Translations under genes and position numbers: made by a program
Part shown: positions 16,428-23,839 of the stretch, piece by piece
How the letters are laid out: each line of letters starts with the position of its first letter
Position numbering within the stretch: the stretch's first letter is position 1
DNA from: Calditenuis sp032249575
GTDB lineage: Archaea; Thermoproteota; Nitrososphaeria_A; Caldarchaeales; Calditenuaceae
Direction of reading: 5' to 3'
Assembly: GCA_032249575.1 (NCBI GenBank)
Contig: JAVVHL010000003.1
Location: 1 to 28,343, forward strand
DNA: 28,343 bases
The notes under the pieces: generated by a model
The model's database searches: none
Seen by the model: the letters and a program-made list of their open reading frames with translations, nothing else
Told to the model about the DNA's origin: nothing

Positions 16428-16967
16428 GTGAGAGTTCGGGTCATCGAGTCCAGGACGGTCTATCGGGGCAGGACGATCAACCTGAGGGTCGAGAGGGTCG
16501 AGGTCAACGGCAAAGAGGTCATCAGGGAGGTCGTCGAGCACCGCGGCGCCTCGGTGATAGTGCCTGTGAGGGAGGACGGGAAACTTGTGCTGGTGAGGCA
16601 GTACAGGAGGGCGGTGGACGAGGTCCTGCTGGAGTTCCCAGCCGGCACCCTTGAGCCAGGAGAGGACCCCGAGAGCTGCGCCAAAAGGGAGCTCCTCGAG
16701 GAGACGGGGCACGAGGTCCTCAACATCGAGAGGTTGGCGTCCATCTACCCAGCTCCCGGATACACGTCTGAGGTGATGCACATCTTCCTGGCGAGGGCAA
16801 GGCCAGCCGGCAAGAACTCACCCGAGGTCGATGAGGAGATCGAGGTGGTGCTTGTGGACATCGACGAGCTGTTGGAGAGGATCAGGGCCGGTGAGGTGAG
16901 GGACGCGAAGACCGTGGTAGGCGCGTTGCTCGCAGCCGAACGGCTCCTCGGCCACGGGAGGGCGTAG
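16428..16967 (+). CDS. Nudix hydrolase, ADP-ribose pyrophosphatase-like
   Basis: A complete Nudix box is seen at residues 73-95 (G-x5-E-x7-RE-x2-EE-x-G): G73, E79, R87, E88, E91, E92 and G94. The LVRQYRRAVDEVLLEFPAG lead-in is typical of ADP-ribose/ADP-sugar pyrophosphatases, which cleave ADP-ribose to AMP and ribose 5-phosphate with Mg2+. The exact substrate is not certain. I chose GTG at 16428 (179 residues) because AGGAGGT sits just before it and because it keeps the gene clear of the divergent ppcA gene. The open frame continues upstream to 16317 but would overlap ppcA. It lies 41 bases before the Mrp gene. Confidence 0.88.
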   Translation: MRVRVIESRTVYRGRTINLRVERVEVNGKEVIREVVEHRGASVIVPVREDGKLVLVRQYRRAVDEVLLEFPAGTLEPGEDPESCAKRELLEETGHEVLNIERLASIYPAPGYTSEVMHIFLARARPAGKNSPEVDEEIEVVLVDIDELLERIRAGEVRDAKTVVGALLAAERLLGHGRA

Positions 16968-16974
16968 CGGTCAC

Positions 16975-16983
16975 ACATTTATC
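16975..16983 (+). promoter_or_regulatory. TATA-like element upstream of the Mrp/NBP35 gene
   Basis: ACATTTATC is centred about 30 bases before the ATG at 17009, the right spacing for an archaeal promoter with a very short leader. CAGAGG immediately before the ATG is a candidate ribosome binding site. The match to the TATA consensus is moderate. Confidence 0.4.
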
Positions 16984-17008
16984 GGATGAGCGTGCGGTGT
17001 AACAGAGG

Positions 17009-18070
17009 ATGGGACCTAGTGAGAAAGAGGTGCTCGACGCGCTCAGGAAGGTGCGGGACCCGGAGCTGGGGGCTGACGTGGTGAGCATGGGCATGATCAA
17101 GGACCTCCGGGTCGAGGGTGGACGCGTCTACTTCACGCTAGAACTGACAACGCCCGCTTGTCCCTTCAACGAGCAGCTGAAGGAGGAGGTGCTGAGGGCC
17201 GTCAGGTCGGTCAGAGGTGTCACCGAGGTCACCATGGAGGTGCGGTCGAGGGTTCCGACCACGAGGCCCCAGTCCCCCAACATGGTTCCCATCCCTGGAG
17301 TGAAGAACGTCGTCGCGGTGGCTAGCGGGAAGGGAGGTGTCGGGAAGTCAACGATAGCGGTGAACTTGGCCGCAGCCCTCTCGTTGATGGGTGCGAAGAC
17401 CGGACTGCTCGACGCGGACGTCTACGGCCCCACCATACCCCGTTTCATCAGGGATTACAGGGTTCCTTTGATGAGGGGGAAGGACAAGAAGGTGGAGCCG
17501 GCTGTGGGGCCCAACGGGCTCAAGCTGATCTCGCTCGGCATGATGGTCGAGGACGACACGCCCATCATCTGGAGGGGGCCCCTCGTGGGTTCTGCTGTCA
17601 GGCAACTCCTCTTCGACGTCGACTGGGGCGAGCTGGACTACCTCATCGTCGACCTCCCCCCTGGAACCGGTGATGCGCCGTTAACCCTCGCACAGAGCGT
17701 TCCGATGAGCGGAGTAGTCATCGTGACTACCCCACAGCAGGCGGCCGTTGCCATCGCGATGAAGGCCCTCAGGATGTTCCAGAAGCTCGGCGTCCCGATA
17801 ATTGGGATCGTGGAGAACATGTCCTACCTCAAGTGCGAGCACTGCAGCAACGTGATCCGCGTCTTCGGCGAGAGCTGGGCGAGGCGGGCAGCGCTGGAGG
17901 CAGGTGTGCCGTTGCTGGGGGAGGTGCCGATGGACAGGGAGATTTTAGAGGGCAGCGAGTCTGGCGTGCCCATAGTCCTCTCCAACCCAGACTCGGACGC
18001 CTCGAAAGCTCTGATCGATGTGGCGAGGAGGGTCGCCGGAAGGGTCAGCGTCCTCGCAGTGGGGAGGTGA
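17009..18070 (+). CDS. Mrp/NBP35-family Fe-S cluster carrier ATPase with N-terminal MIP18 domain
   Basis: Residues 5-80 form a MIP18 (DUF59) domain (VRDPELGADVVSMGMI, then TTPACPF with C51). Residues 98-350 are a deviant Walker A P-loop ATPase: SGKGGVGKST (106-115), LLDADVYGPTIPR and DLPPGTGDAPLT. A CxxC pair (C276, C279; KCEHC) bridges the Fe-S cluster at the dimer interface in this family. The protein assembles and hands over 4Fe-4S clusters to target enzymes. The 353-residue fusion is the common Mrp arrangement. It is followed four bases later by the MoaE gene, which is likely co-transcribed. Molybdenum-cofactor synthesis needs the Fe-S enzyme MoaA, so the pairing makes functional sense, though that link is an inference. 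Confidence 0.92.
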   Translation: MGPSEKEVLDALRKVRDPELGADVVSMGMIKDLRVEGGRVYFTLELTTPACPFNEQLKEEVLRAVRSVRGVTEVTMEVRSRVPTTRPQSPNMVPIPGVKNVVAVASGKGGVGKSTIAVNLAAALSLMGAKTGLLDADVYGPTIPRFIRDYRVPLMRGKDKKVEPAVGPNGLKLISLGMMVEDDTPIIWRGPLVGSAVRQLLFDVDWGELDYLIVDLPPGTGDAPLTLAQSVPMSGVVIVTTPQQAAVAIAMKALRMFQKLGVPIIGIVENMSYLKCEHCSNVIRVFGESWARRAALEAGVPLLGEVPMDREILEGSESGVPIVLSNPDSDASKALIDVARRVAGRVSVLAVGR

Positions 18071-18074
18071 GAGG

Positions 18075-18539
18075 GTGGAGGTCCTCACGACGCTTCCCAG
18101 GACAGGCGTGTACCGAAAGGGCGAGCTGGACCTGACCGAGGTGCTGAGGTCCCTCAGCGCCGTCTACTCGGACGGCTCGGTAGGTGCCGTCGCTACGTTC
18201 CTCGGCGTGGCGAGGTCCACCAGCAGCGACGGTAAGGAGGTGGCCGAGGTCTACATGGAGGCGTATGTTGAGAACGCGGCGAGGGAGCTGAACAGGATAG
18301 TGCAGGAGTGTGTCGAAAAGTACTCCCTGAGGTTTGCGGGGATCTGGCACCTACTGGGGAGCTTTTCACCGGGCGAGCCGATCGTCCTCGTTGCAGCCCT
18401 CGGCCCGAGGAGGAAGGAGGTCTTCGCAGCCCTTCGGGAGATGGTCGAGCGTTACAAGCGTGAGCCAGCCCTCTTCAAGCGTGAGACCTTCAAGGACGGG
18501 ACGCACAGGTGGGTAGGAGAGGAGTTCAGCGAAGTTTGA
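18075..18539 (+). CDS. moaE: Molybdopterin synthase catalytic subunit MoaE
   Basis: MoaE transfers sulfur from MoaD thiocarboxylate to cyclic pyranopterin monophosphate to give molybdopterin. The 154-residue product shows GSVGAVATFLGVARS with the conserved Arg (R47), HLLGSFSPGEPIVLVAA with the conserved His (H92), and the Lys pair of YKREPALFKRETF (K128, K135; E. coli K119 and K126). The Arg that normally follows the His is Leu here. I chose GTG at 18075, preceded by GAGGTGAGAGG; upstream in-frame ATG at 18018 would overlap the Mrp gene and add non-family sequence. No MoaD gene is visible in the window. Confidence 0.9.
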   Translation: MEVLTTLPRTGVYRKGELDLTEVLRSLSAVYSDGSVGAVATFLGVARSTSSDGKEVAEVYMEAYVENAARELNRIVQECVEKYSLRFAGIWHLLGSFSPGEPIVLVAALGPRRKEVFAALREMVERYKREPALFKRETFKDGTHRWVGEEFSEV

Positions 18540-18555
18540 TTTTCGGCACGATTTT
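18535..18555 (+). terminator. T-rich transcription stop after moaE
   Basis: Three T-runs (TTT at 18535, TTTT at 18540, TTTT at 18552) fall at and just after the moaE stop in an otherwise G+C-rich setting. Archaeal RNA polymerase terminates at such oligo-T stretches without needing a hairpin. The convergent aminotransferase gene ends at 18561. Confidence 0.4.
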
Positions 18556-18560
18556 AGAAC

Positions 18561-19898
18561 TCAGCCTCTCGCCTCCTCGTCGCTGATCTTCAGGACCTCG
18601 TCGAGGACCTCGACGCCCCTGTCTATCTCCCTCTCAGTCGCGATCAGAGGAGGTGCGATGACGAGGTTGTTGACGTAGCCGAGGACGTAGACGCCCCTCT
18701 TCAGCGCCTCCGCCGCGAGCCTCTCAGCCATCGCTGCCCTCCCCTCGTATTTGTCCTGGTAAGTGCTGAAGGGCTCTCGGGTCCTCCTGTCCCTCGTCAG
18801 GTCTATCGCCCAGAACATCCCTATGCCCCTGACCTCGCCGACGGACCTGTGCCTCTCCTCCAGCTCCCTCAACCTCCTCTCGAGGTAGCGCCCGACCCGC
18901 TCGACGTTCTCCCATATCCTGAGCCTCTTGTACTCGAGGATCGCGGCCTTTGCAGCCGCCAGCGCCACTGGGTGGGCTTCGTAGGTGTGGCCGTGGGCGA
19001 AGAAGTTCTCCTCGAAGTGCTCAGCGACCTCTTCGCTCACCGCTGTCAAGGCAAGGGGCACGTACGATGAGGTGAGGCCCTTCGCCGTGACGAGGATGTC
19101 GGGCTTCACGCCCCAGTGCTCGACCGCGAACCACTTCCCTGTCCTGAACCACCCTGTCATCACCTCGTCGTCGATGAGGAGGACGTTGTTCTCCCTCGCT
19201 ATCTCCTGAAGCCGCTCCATGTAACCGTCGGGGGGGACGATGACGCCGTTGGTTCCGACGACAGGCTCGAAGAGGATTGCCGCTACGCCGAACTCGTTCT
19301 TGATCATGTGGTCTATGATCTCGACGCAAGCTATGCCGCACTCCGGGTACCTGAGCTTGAGGGGGCAGCGGTAGCAGTAGGGAGGTGGTGCGAAGACGAC
19401 GTCCCCTGCCTTGCCGAAGTGCTCGACGAACCAACGCCTGACCTCTCCGCTCGCAGCGATAGACCCCATCGTGGAACCGTGGTAGGAGAAGTACCTGGAG
19501 ATTATCTTGGGCCTGCCGGTCTTGAGCCTGGCGATCTTCAGGGCCGCCTCTATCGCGTCGGTTCCCGAGGTGGAGAAGAAGAACTTCTCGAGGTTCTCAG
19601 GGAGGACCTCCTTCAGCAGCTTCGCGACCTCAGCCTTGATTTCCGTGGTCATCGAAGGTATGATGTAAGGCAGGCGCTGGATCTGCTCGGTCACCGACTC
19701 GACGATGGCCCTGTTGGAGTACCCGAGGTTGACGCAGACCAGCATCGAGGAGAAGTCCAGTATCTCGCGGCCTGCGGAGTCGTAGAGGTAGCAGCCTTCG
19801 CCGCTGACGACATTCAGCGGCCTCCAGTCCCTCTGCTTCCTCCAGGTCCCGAAGAGGTGACGCCTCGTTACCTCTGAGACGTCCGAGTTCTGGCTCAA
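18561..19898 (-). CDS. Class III (omega) aminotransferase, PLP-dependent
   Basis: The protein is a fold-type I PLP aminotransferase of class III. It has FFFSTSGTDAIEAALKIAR (phosphate-binding Ser-Gly-Thr), SRYFSYHGST, LLIDDEVMTGWFRTGK (D244 contacts the PLP pyridine), and VTAKGLTSSYVPL (K273 Schiff-base lysine). Members act on omega-amino acids such as taurine, beta-alanine or GABA, or on diamines. The substrate cannot be read here. A four-cysteine insertion, YCYRC...ECGIAC (C175, C178, C187, C191), is present. I chose TTG at 19898 (446 residues) because a TATA-like element lies 27 bases upstream and because the family N-terminus begins near SEVTRRHLFG. The open frame continues to an ATG at 19997, where the added residues look non-coding. 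Confidence 0.85.
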   Translation of the reverse strand: MSQNSDVSEVTRRHLFGTWRKQRDWRPLNVVSGEGCYLYDSAGREILDFSSMLVCVNLGYSNRAIVESVTEQIQRLPYIIPSMTTEIKAEVAKLLKEVLPENLEKFFFSTSGTDAIEAALKIARLKTGRPKIISRYFSYHGSTMGSIAASGEVRRWFVEHFGKAGDVVFAPPPYCYRCPLKLRYPECGIACVEIIDHMIKNEFGVAAILFEPVVGTNGVIVPPDGYMERLQEIARENNVLLIDDEVMTGWFRTGKWFAVEHWGVKPDILVTAKGLTSSYVPLALTAVSEEVAEHFEENFFAHGHTYEAHPVALAAAKAAILEYKRLRIWENVERVGRYLERRLRELEERHRSVGEVRGIGMFWAIDLTRDRRTREPFSTYQDKYEGRAAMAERLAAEALKRGVYVLGYVNNLVIAPPLIATEREIDRGVEVLDEVLKISDEEARG

Positions 19899-19920
19899 CG
19901 TGCCCCGTTGAAATGGGGCG

Positions 19921-19930
19921 ATTAGTAAGT
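19921..19930 (-). promoter_or_regulatory. TATA-like element of the aminotransferase gene
   Basis: On the minus strand ACTTACTAAT lies about 27 bases before the TTG at 19898, where transcription would then begin. This spacing is the main argument for the shorter start of the aminotransferase. The sequence is only a moderate TATA match. Confidence 0.4.
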
Positions 19931-20024
19931 TTTGGCCTGCTGACCGTCGATCGCCGCACGGTGAGACGGCACGGGCGTTGGTCCAAAGGGACGGCACGTC
20001 GTTCGGCGATGACCGCGGTTGGAC

Positions 20025-20780
20025 TCAGTAGAACGCCTTGAGCCTGAGGCCTTGAGGGTCCAGCCTCGATATCAGCTCCTTCTCCTCCTCACCGGGAGGC
20101 CTCGTCCTGGAAGGGTTGCCCACCAGAAACCTGAACCCGGTGTTCTCCTTCACCGTCTCCAGGTCGGCCCAGGGATGGAGCGCCTCGAGGGCCCACGTCC
20201 CCGCAGACCTGTCAAACCTGAAGACGCAAAGGTCCGTGAAGAGGTAGACCTCGTTCTTGGAGTTCCTGGCCGTGGCCGTGACGAAGTCCACCCTCTCGAC
20301 CAGGTCCCTCTTGGTGTGCTTGGTCTTCCATAGGAAGAGGCGCTTGACCAGTGGGGCGATGAAGGCTGAGGCCGCACCTCCCGTCAGCCTGACCTTCGGC
20401 CTCTCGTAGGGACCGATGACGGAGAGGTTGAAGTTGGTCTCGGCGTCGATCTGGAGGGGCCCCAGGAACATCACGTCGAGCTTCCCCTGCTGGACGAGGT
20501 CGAAGGTCTCTATCATCGGCAGAACCGTTCCTAGCTCAGCCCACGAGGGGTCTCCGGTCGAGTAGGTGAGCCTGACGCTCTCGAGCTCTGGCTCATGGGC
20601 CTCCGCGACCGTCAGCAGCCTGAGCTTCTTGCCGTGGACGATCTTTGCTACTGCGACAGCCAGAATCGGTATGTGCGAGTTCAGCCCCGTCGCAACGGCC
20701 TCGCCGTCCCTCAGGCGGTCCGCTATCGTGACGATCATCTGGTCAGCGAGCGTCCTCGCGTCGGGCCTTCCCGATGCCAT
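20025..20780 (-). CDS. CoA-transferase family I, beta-type subunit
   Basis: The 251-residue protein resembles the beta subunits of family I CoA-transferases, such as GctB of glutaconate CoA-transferase and the IpdB hydrolase-like proteins. The recognisable parts are DGEAVATGLNSHIPILAVAV, the loop LTYSTGDPSWAELG, and the core LDVMFLGPLQIDAETNFNLS followed by RLTGGAASAFIAPL. In two-subunit enzymes the catalytic Glu resides in one subunit. I could not confirm such a Glu here, so the exact activity is open. No alpha subunit lies next to it, which is unusual. The ATG at 20780 follows TGAGGGCG. It lies upstream of the aminotransferase on the same strand, which has its own promoter. Confidence 0.75.
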   Translation of the reverse strand: MASGRPDARTLADQMIVTIADRLRDGEAVATGLNSHIPILAVAVAKIVHGKKLRLLTVAEAHEPELESVRLTYSTGDPSWAELGTVLPMIETFDLVQQGKLDVMFLGPLQIDAETNFNLSVIGPYERPKVRLTGGAASAFIAPLVKRLFLWKTKHTKRDLVERVDFVTATARNSKNEVYLFTDLCVFRFDRSAGTWALEALHPWADLETVKENTGFRFLVGNPSRTRPPGEEEKELISRLDPQGLRLKAFY

Positions 20781-20823
20781 CGCCCTCAGACCACAGCAAC
20801 GTCCCTAAGACCCTTGCTCCGAG

Positions 20824-21582
20824 TCAACAACCCCATGCACCCCTCACGACGCCGCCGTGGAGCTCCGACACTCTCTGGGCTGCCGCCAGCCCGAGACCTG
20901 CTCTCCTCAGCGCGTTGACCCTCCTGACGTGGAACTCTTCCTGAAGCATCGTCAGCCTCGTAGCTCCCAGCGAGCGCTCCTCCTCCGTCTCGCCTCCTCC
21001 CAGCAGCGCCTCGAGATCGGGCCTCAGGTCTTCTTCGCTGAACGAGAGATATCGCAGCAGCTCAGCCCTCTCCTCCAGCTCCGAGACCACCGCGTCGTGC
21101 AGCTCCTTACGCCCTGAGAGGAGCGATGAAGCGTGGCCGATCGACGACTCGAGCACCGTCTCCTCTTCCTCCCTCATCCTTTTCAATCCCTCCGCCTGAA
21201 GGCCTGCCTCCTCGAGCAGCGAGATGGCGAAGAGCGTTCCGAGCGAAGAGGAGATCAGCACGACGGCCCTCGCACCTTCCCCGGCTCCCAGCGCTCGCTC
21301 GATCAGCGCCCTCAGCCTTTCAGCTTCAGGCTCCGACGCGGAGAGCATGAAGCCCGCGTGCCTCAGGTTCGTCTCAGAGACCTCCTTGAGGCCGAGAGAG
21401 GACGCGACGGCAGCACCGACCAGCTCGACCGAGCAGGCCCTCCCCAGGACCCTCCGAGCTTTCTGCGCTGAGCGGCCCCTCACCATCTCGTTGAGGCCCA
21501 CCGCGCCCCCCTCCCTCGCCGTCCTCAACGCCCTCGAAAGTTCCTGAAGCCCGAGGTCCTCCAGCAACGACTCGACCGACAA
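20824..21582 (-). CDS. Hypothetical helical protein, 252 residues
   Basis: I recognise no family. The sequence is mostly charged amphipathic helix (RALRTAREGG, EGLKRMREEEETVLESS, LEERAELLRYLSFSEEDLRP), with Ala/Leu/Glu/Arg richness and a small hydrophobic patch (AVVLISSSLGTLFAISLLEE) too short for a confident membrane span. The codon pattern agrees with neighbouring genes. The start is TTG at 21582 with GATCGGGG before it; no ATG or GTG lies close. It ends 43 bases before the CoA-transferase gene on the same strand, so the two may form an operon, and it diverges from OsmC with about 20 bases between starts. The function is unknown. Confidence 0.6.
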   Translation of the reverse strand: MSVESLLEDLGLQELSRALRTAREGGAVGLNEMVRGRSAQKARRVLGRACSVELVGAAVASSLGLKEVSETNLRHAGFMLSASEPEAERLRALIERALGAGEGARAVVLISSSLGTLFAISLLEEAGLQAEGLKRMREEEETVLESSIGHASSLLSGRKELHDAVVSELEERAELLRYLSFSEEDLRPDLEALLGGGETEEERSLGATRLTMLQEEFHVRRVNALRRAGLGLAAAQRVSELHGGVVRGAWGC

Positions 21583-21603
21583 CCCCGATCAAGGAGGTCT
21601 GAG

Positions 21604-22197
21604 GTGCATATCATCGTTTCCCGAGGGACGATTTTTGACGTGGTGAGAAGCGGTGGAGGCGTGCGGACCCTGAACGGCATCGACCTCGAGAAGCTCGAGG
21701 AGGCCCTTCGAGCGGTGGATGAGCAGTGGAGGGACCCCGAGAAGAGGACGGTTTTGGGGAGGAGGAGGGCGAGGGCTCTGTGGAGGGGAGGGATGAGGTC
21801 CACCGTGAGGACCGGTTCCGGAGCGAGGTTCGAGGTCGACGAGGGCCTCGAGCCCAGCGCTGGAGAGCCTACCCCGACCTCCGTCGAGTACCTCATCGGT
21901 TCCCTCGCTGGCTGCGTGCTGCTCACCTTCGTCTACCTCGCCACGCTCAGGGGGATCGAGGTCCAGGACGCCGAGGTCTCGGTAGAGGGCGAGCTGGGGA
22001 ACGTCTGCAACTTCCTCGGCCTCTCTGACGAGGGGACCCCGGGCTTCACCAAAGTCTCGCTTACACTCTACGTCAGGTCAGGCGCTGAGGAGGAGACGAT
22101 GAGGCAGGTCTTCGAGGAGGCCGTCAGGAGGTCGCCGGTCTACAGGACGCTGGAGGGCTGCGTCTCCCTGAGCACCTCCCTCAGGGTCTTCCGCTGA
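21604..22197 (+). CDS. OsmC/Ohr-family protein
   Basis: The C-terminal two thirds match the OsmC fold: TPTSVEYLIGSLAGCVLLTF with the first redox cysteine (C104), a GIEVQDAEVSVEGEL strand, and LEGCVSLSTSLRVF with the second (C186). OsmC/Ohr proteins reduce organic hydroperoxides through this cysteine pair and defend against oxidative damage. The first ~55 residues (SRGTIFDVVRSGGGVRTLNG) form an extra N-terminal segment. GTG at 21604 follows AAGGAGGT, a strong ribosome binding site with good spacing. The upstream gene is divergent. The actual substrate and whether both cysteines pair in this longer version are inferred. Confidence 0.82.
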   Translation: MHIIVSRGTIFDVVRSGGGVRTLNGIDLEKLEEALRAVDEQWRDPEKRTVLGRRRARALWRGGMRSTVRTGSGARFEVDEGLEPSAGEPTPTSVEYLIGSLAGCVLLTFVYLATLRGIEVQDAEVSVEGELGNVCNFLGLSDEGTPGFTKVSLTLYVRSGAEEETMRQVFEEAVRRSPVYRTLEGCVSLSTSLRVFR

Positions 22198-22230
22198 CAC
22201 CATATACCACAGGACAGGAGATGAACGAGG

Positions 22231-23220
22231 ATGGAGGCCCAACAGCTGCTGATTGCATTCTCAGGCATCGCGGTCTCCACGGTCCTGGCGCTCGTAGCTG
22301 TGAGGTTGTCCATGTCGCTGGCCCGGAGGCTGAACCTCCTCGGAAGGGACGTCCACAAGCCCGGCAACGTGATGGTCCCCAAGATCGGAGGTCTGGGCAT
22401 GGCAGTCTCATACTCGGTCACGCTGATGCTCTTCTCGCCCCGCGCCGACGCCTTGACGCTCACCCTCCTCGCGTCTCCCATCCTGTCAGCCGCCATCGGC
22501 CTCTCTGAAGACTTCAGGGAGCTGAACCCGGTCCTGAAGCCGGTCCTCCTCGCTTTGCCTGGCCTCGTCGTCATCGCCCTCGGCACCTACGACCCCCATC
22601 CGTTGATACCCTTCGTGGGAAGGGCAAGGCTCACGGTCGTCTATCCGGTGCTGCTGGTGGTAGCATACTCCGTCGTCTCCAACGCCGTCAACAGCATCGA
22701 CGTCGTCAACGGCTCCCTCGCGCTCTTCTCGATCCCGATCGTAGCGCTCTCAATACCGGTCTCGTTGGCGCTCGGCGCTCCAGCACCTGTCTTGACTGCA
22801 GAGGCCTCCCTCCTCGGGTCCCTCCTCGGGTTTTTCGTCTACAACAGGTACCCTGCGAGGACCTTCGGGGGGAACGTCGGGAGCAACCTCGTCTCTGCTG
22901 CCATGGTGTCATTCGCTGTGCTCGGAGGGTTCGAGGTCTTCCTGCTGGTGGCCCTACTCCCAGCGATACTGAACGAGGCGGTCGTCATCGCGTCGATGGG
23001 GGGTCTCAAGTCGGGGAAGGAGGTCGTGAAGAGGCCTGTGCTGGTGATAGGCGGCCTCATCAGGGACAACCCTGACCTCTCAGCTCCTTTGACCATCGTC
23101 CGGATGCTCTCGACAGGCGGGCCTGTTAACGAGTCGAGGGTGGCACGGGACATCGGCATCCTCTCGCTCCTCTCCTCGTCCCTCGCCGTCGTCACGATGC
23201 TCTTCGCGTGGAGGGCTTGA
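22231..23220 (+). CDS. MraY/GPT-family polyprenyl-phosphate sugar-1-phosphate transferase-like protein
   Basis: About ten membrane helices and the family landmarks identify it: LLGRDVHKPGNVMVPKIGG (cytoplasmic loop), NAVNSIDVVNG (151-161, with D157), and YNRYPARTFGGNVGS. Relatives move a UDP-sugar phosphate (often GlcNAc-1-P) onto dolichyl or undecaprenyl phosphate to start N-glycans or cell-envelope polymers. Two acidic motifs deviate: the usual Asp-Asp is Glu-Asp (E93-D94), and the usual Gly-Asp-x-Gly-Ser is Gly-Asn (N215). Activity is therefore uncertain. The 329-residue length is normal. The ATG at 22231 is preceded by GAGG with little spacing. The stop overlaps the start of the small membrane gene (TGATG). 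Confidence 0.82.
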   Translation: MEAQQLLIAFSGIAVSTVLALVAVRLSMSLARRLNLLGRDVHKPGNVMVPKIGGLGMAVSYSVTLMLFSPRADALTLTLLASPILSAAIGLSEDFRELNPVLKPVLLALPGLVVIALGTYDPHPLIPFVGRARLTVVYPVLLVVAYSVVSNAVNSIDVVNGSLALFSIPIVALSIPVSLALGAPAPVLTAEASLLGSLLGFFVYNRYPARTFGGNVGSNLVSAAMVSFAVLGGFEVFLLVALLPAILNEAVVIASMGGLKSGKEVVKRPVLVIGGLIRDNPDLSAPLTIVRMLSTGGPVNESRVARDIGILSLLSSSLAVVTMLFAWRA

Positions 23221-23450
23221 TGGCCTTGTCCAGCCCGCTCCTGAAGATGATGGCCCTGATCCTCGTGGTCTGGCTGAGCCTTGTCGCGGTCCTCGCTTCG
23301 GTGGGACTGATCGTCTCAGCCACTGGACAGGAGGCAGGGACCTTCGTGGGCCTGTTCAGGCTTCTGGCGGCCCTTGCCCTCTTCGCGGTCTGGGCCCTCT
23401 GGACCCTGATGCTGGTCCAGTTCTGGTACCTCCGAGTGCTCAGGCGGTGA
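23220..23450 (+). CDS. Small two-helix membrane protein
   Basis: The 76-residue product has two hydrophobic helices (about 12-33 and 44-68) joined by a short loop, with a C-terminal basic tail (YLRVLRR). No family is recognised. The ATG at 23220 overlaps the last base of the transferase stop (TGATG) and follows GGAGGGC, so translation is likely coupled. An in-frame GTG at 23208 is an alternative. It may be an accessory partner of the upstream membrane transferase, an idea based only on the overlap. It ends inside the 3' end of the convergent YCII gene. Confidence 0.65.
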   Translation: MALSSPLLKMMALILVVWLSLVAVLASVGLIVSATGQEAGTFVGLFRLLAALALFAVWALWTLMLVQFWYLRVLRR

Positions 23451-23706
23451 CCTCCTCTATCTCCCTGACCACGAACTCCCTCACTTCGGCAATTTTGTAC
23501 GGGTCCTTCTCGACGATCGAGAGGGCCTCGCTCAGGTCCTTGGCCTCGAGGACGTAGAAGCCCCCGGAGCCGTCCTTGAACCTACCAGCTATCACTATCC
23601 TCCCCGACCTGATCAGGCCCTTGACGTACTCGAGGTGCGCGGGCCTGTGCTGTGCGGTCACCTCCGGCGGAGCCTTCGGTATCAGGAGCACGTGGAACCT
23701 TGGCAC
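23440..23706 (-). CDS. YCII-related protein
   Basis: This 88-residue ferredoxin-like-fold protein has the YCII pattern: HRPAHLEYVKGLIRSGRIVI, then AGRFKDGSGGFYVLEA and EKDPYKIAEV. Family members are small enzymes or domains, some with dehalogenase-like or peroxidase-like activity, and most are uncharacterised. No function is assigned here. The ATG at 23706 and its length match the family. The end overlaps the two-helix protein by 11 bases. A TATA-like CTTTTCAC lies about 25-30 bases upstream on its strand. Confidence 0.85.
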   Translation of the reverse strand: MPRFHVLLIPKAPPEVTAQHRPAHLEYVKGLIRSGRIVIAGRFKDGSGGFYVLEAKDLSEALSIVEKDPYKIAEVREFVVREIEEVTA

Positions 23707-23839
23707 GCCTCCAGTACTCCGTTGCCAAGTGAAAAGGTTTGGGTCAGGCAGGGTGATCCCCGCTTCACCGATCAGCAGTTCCGACGCTCATCATCCCCGA
23801 TACCTTACTGGTGAGCGACCAAATAAGCACTGGACGGAT

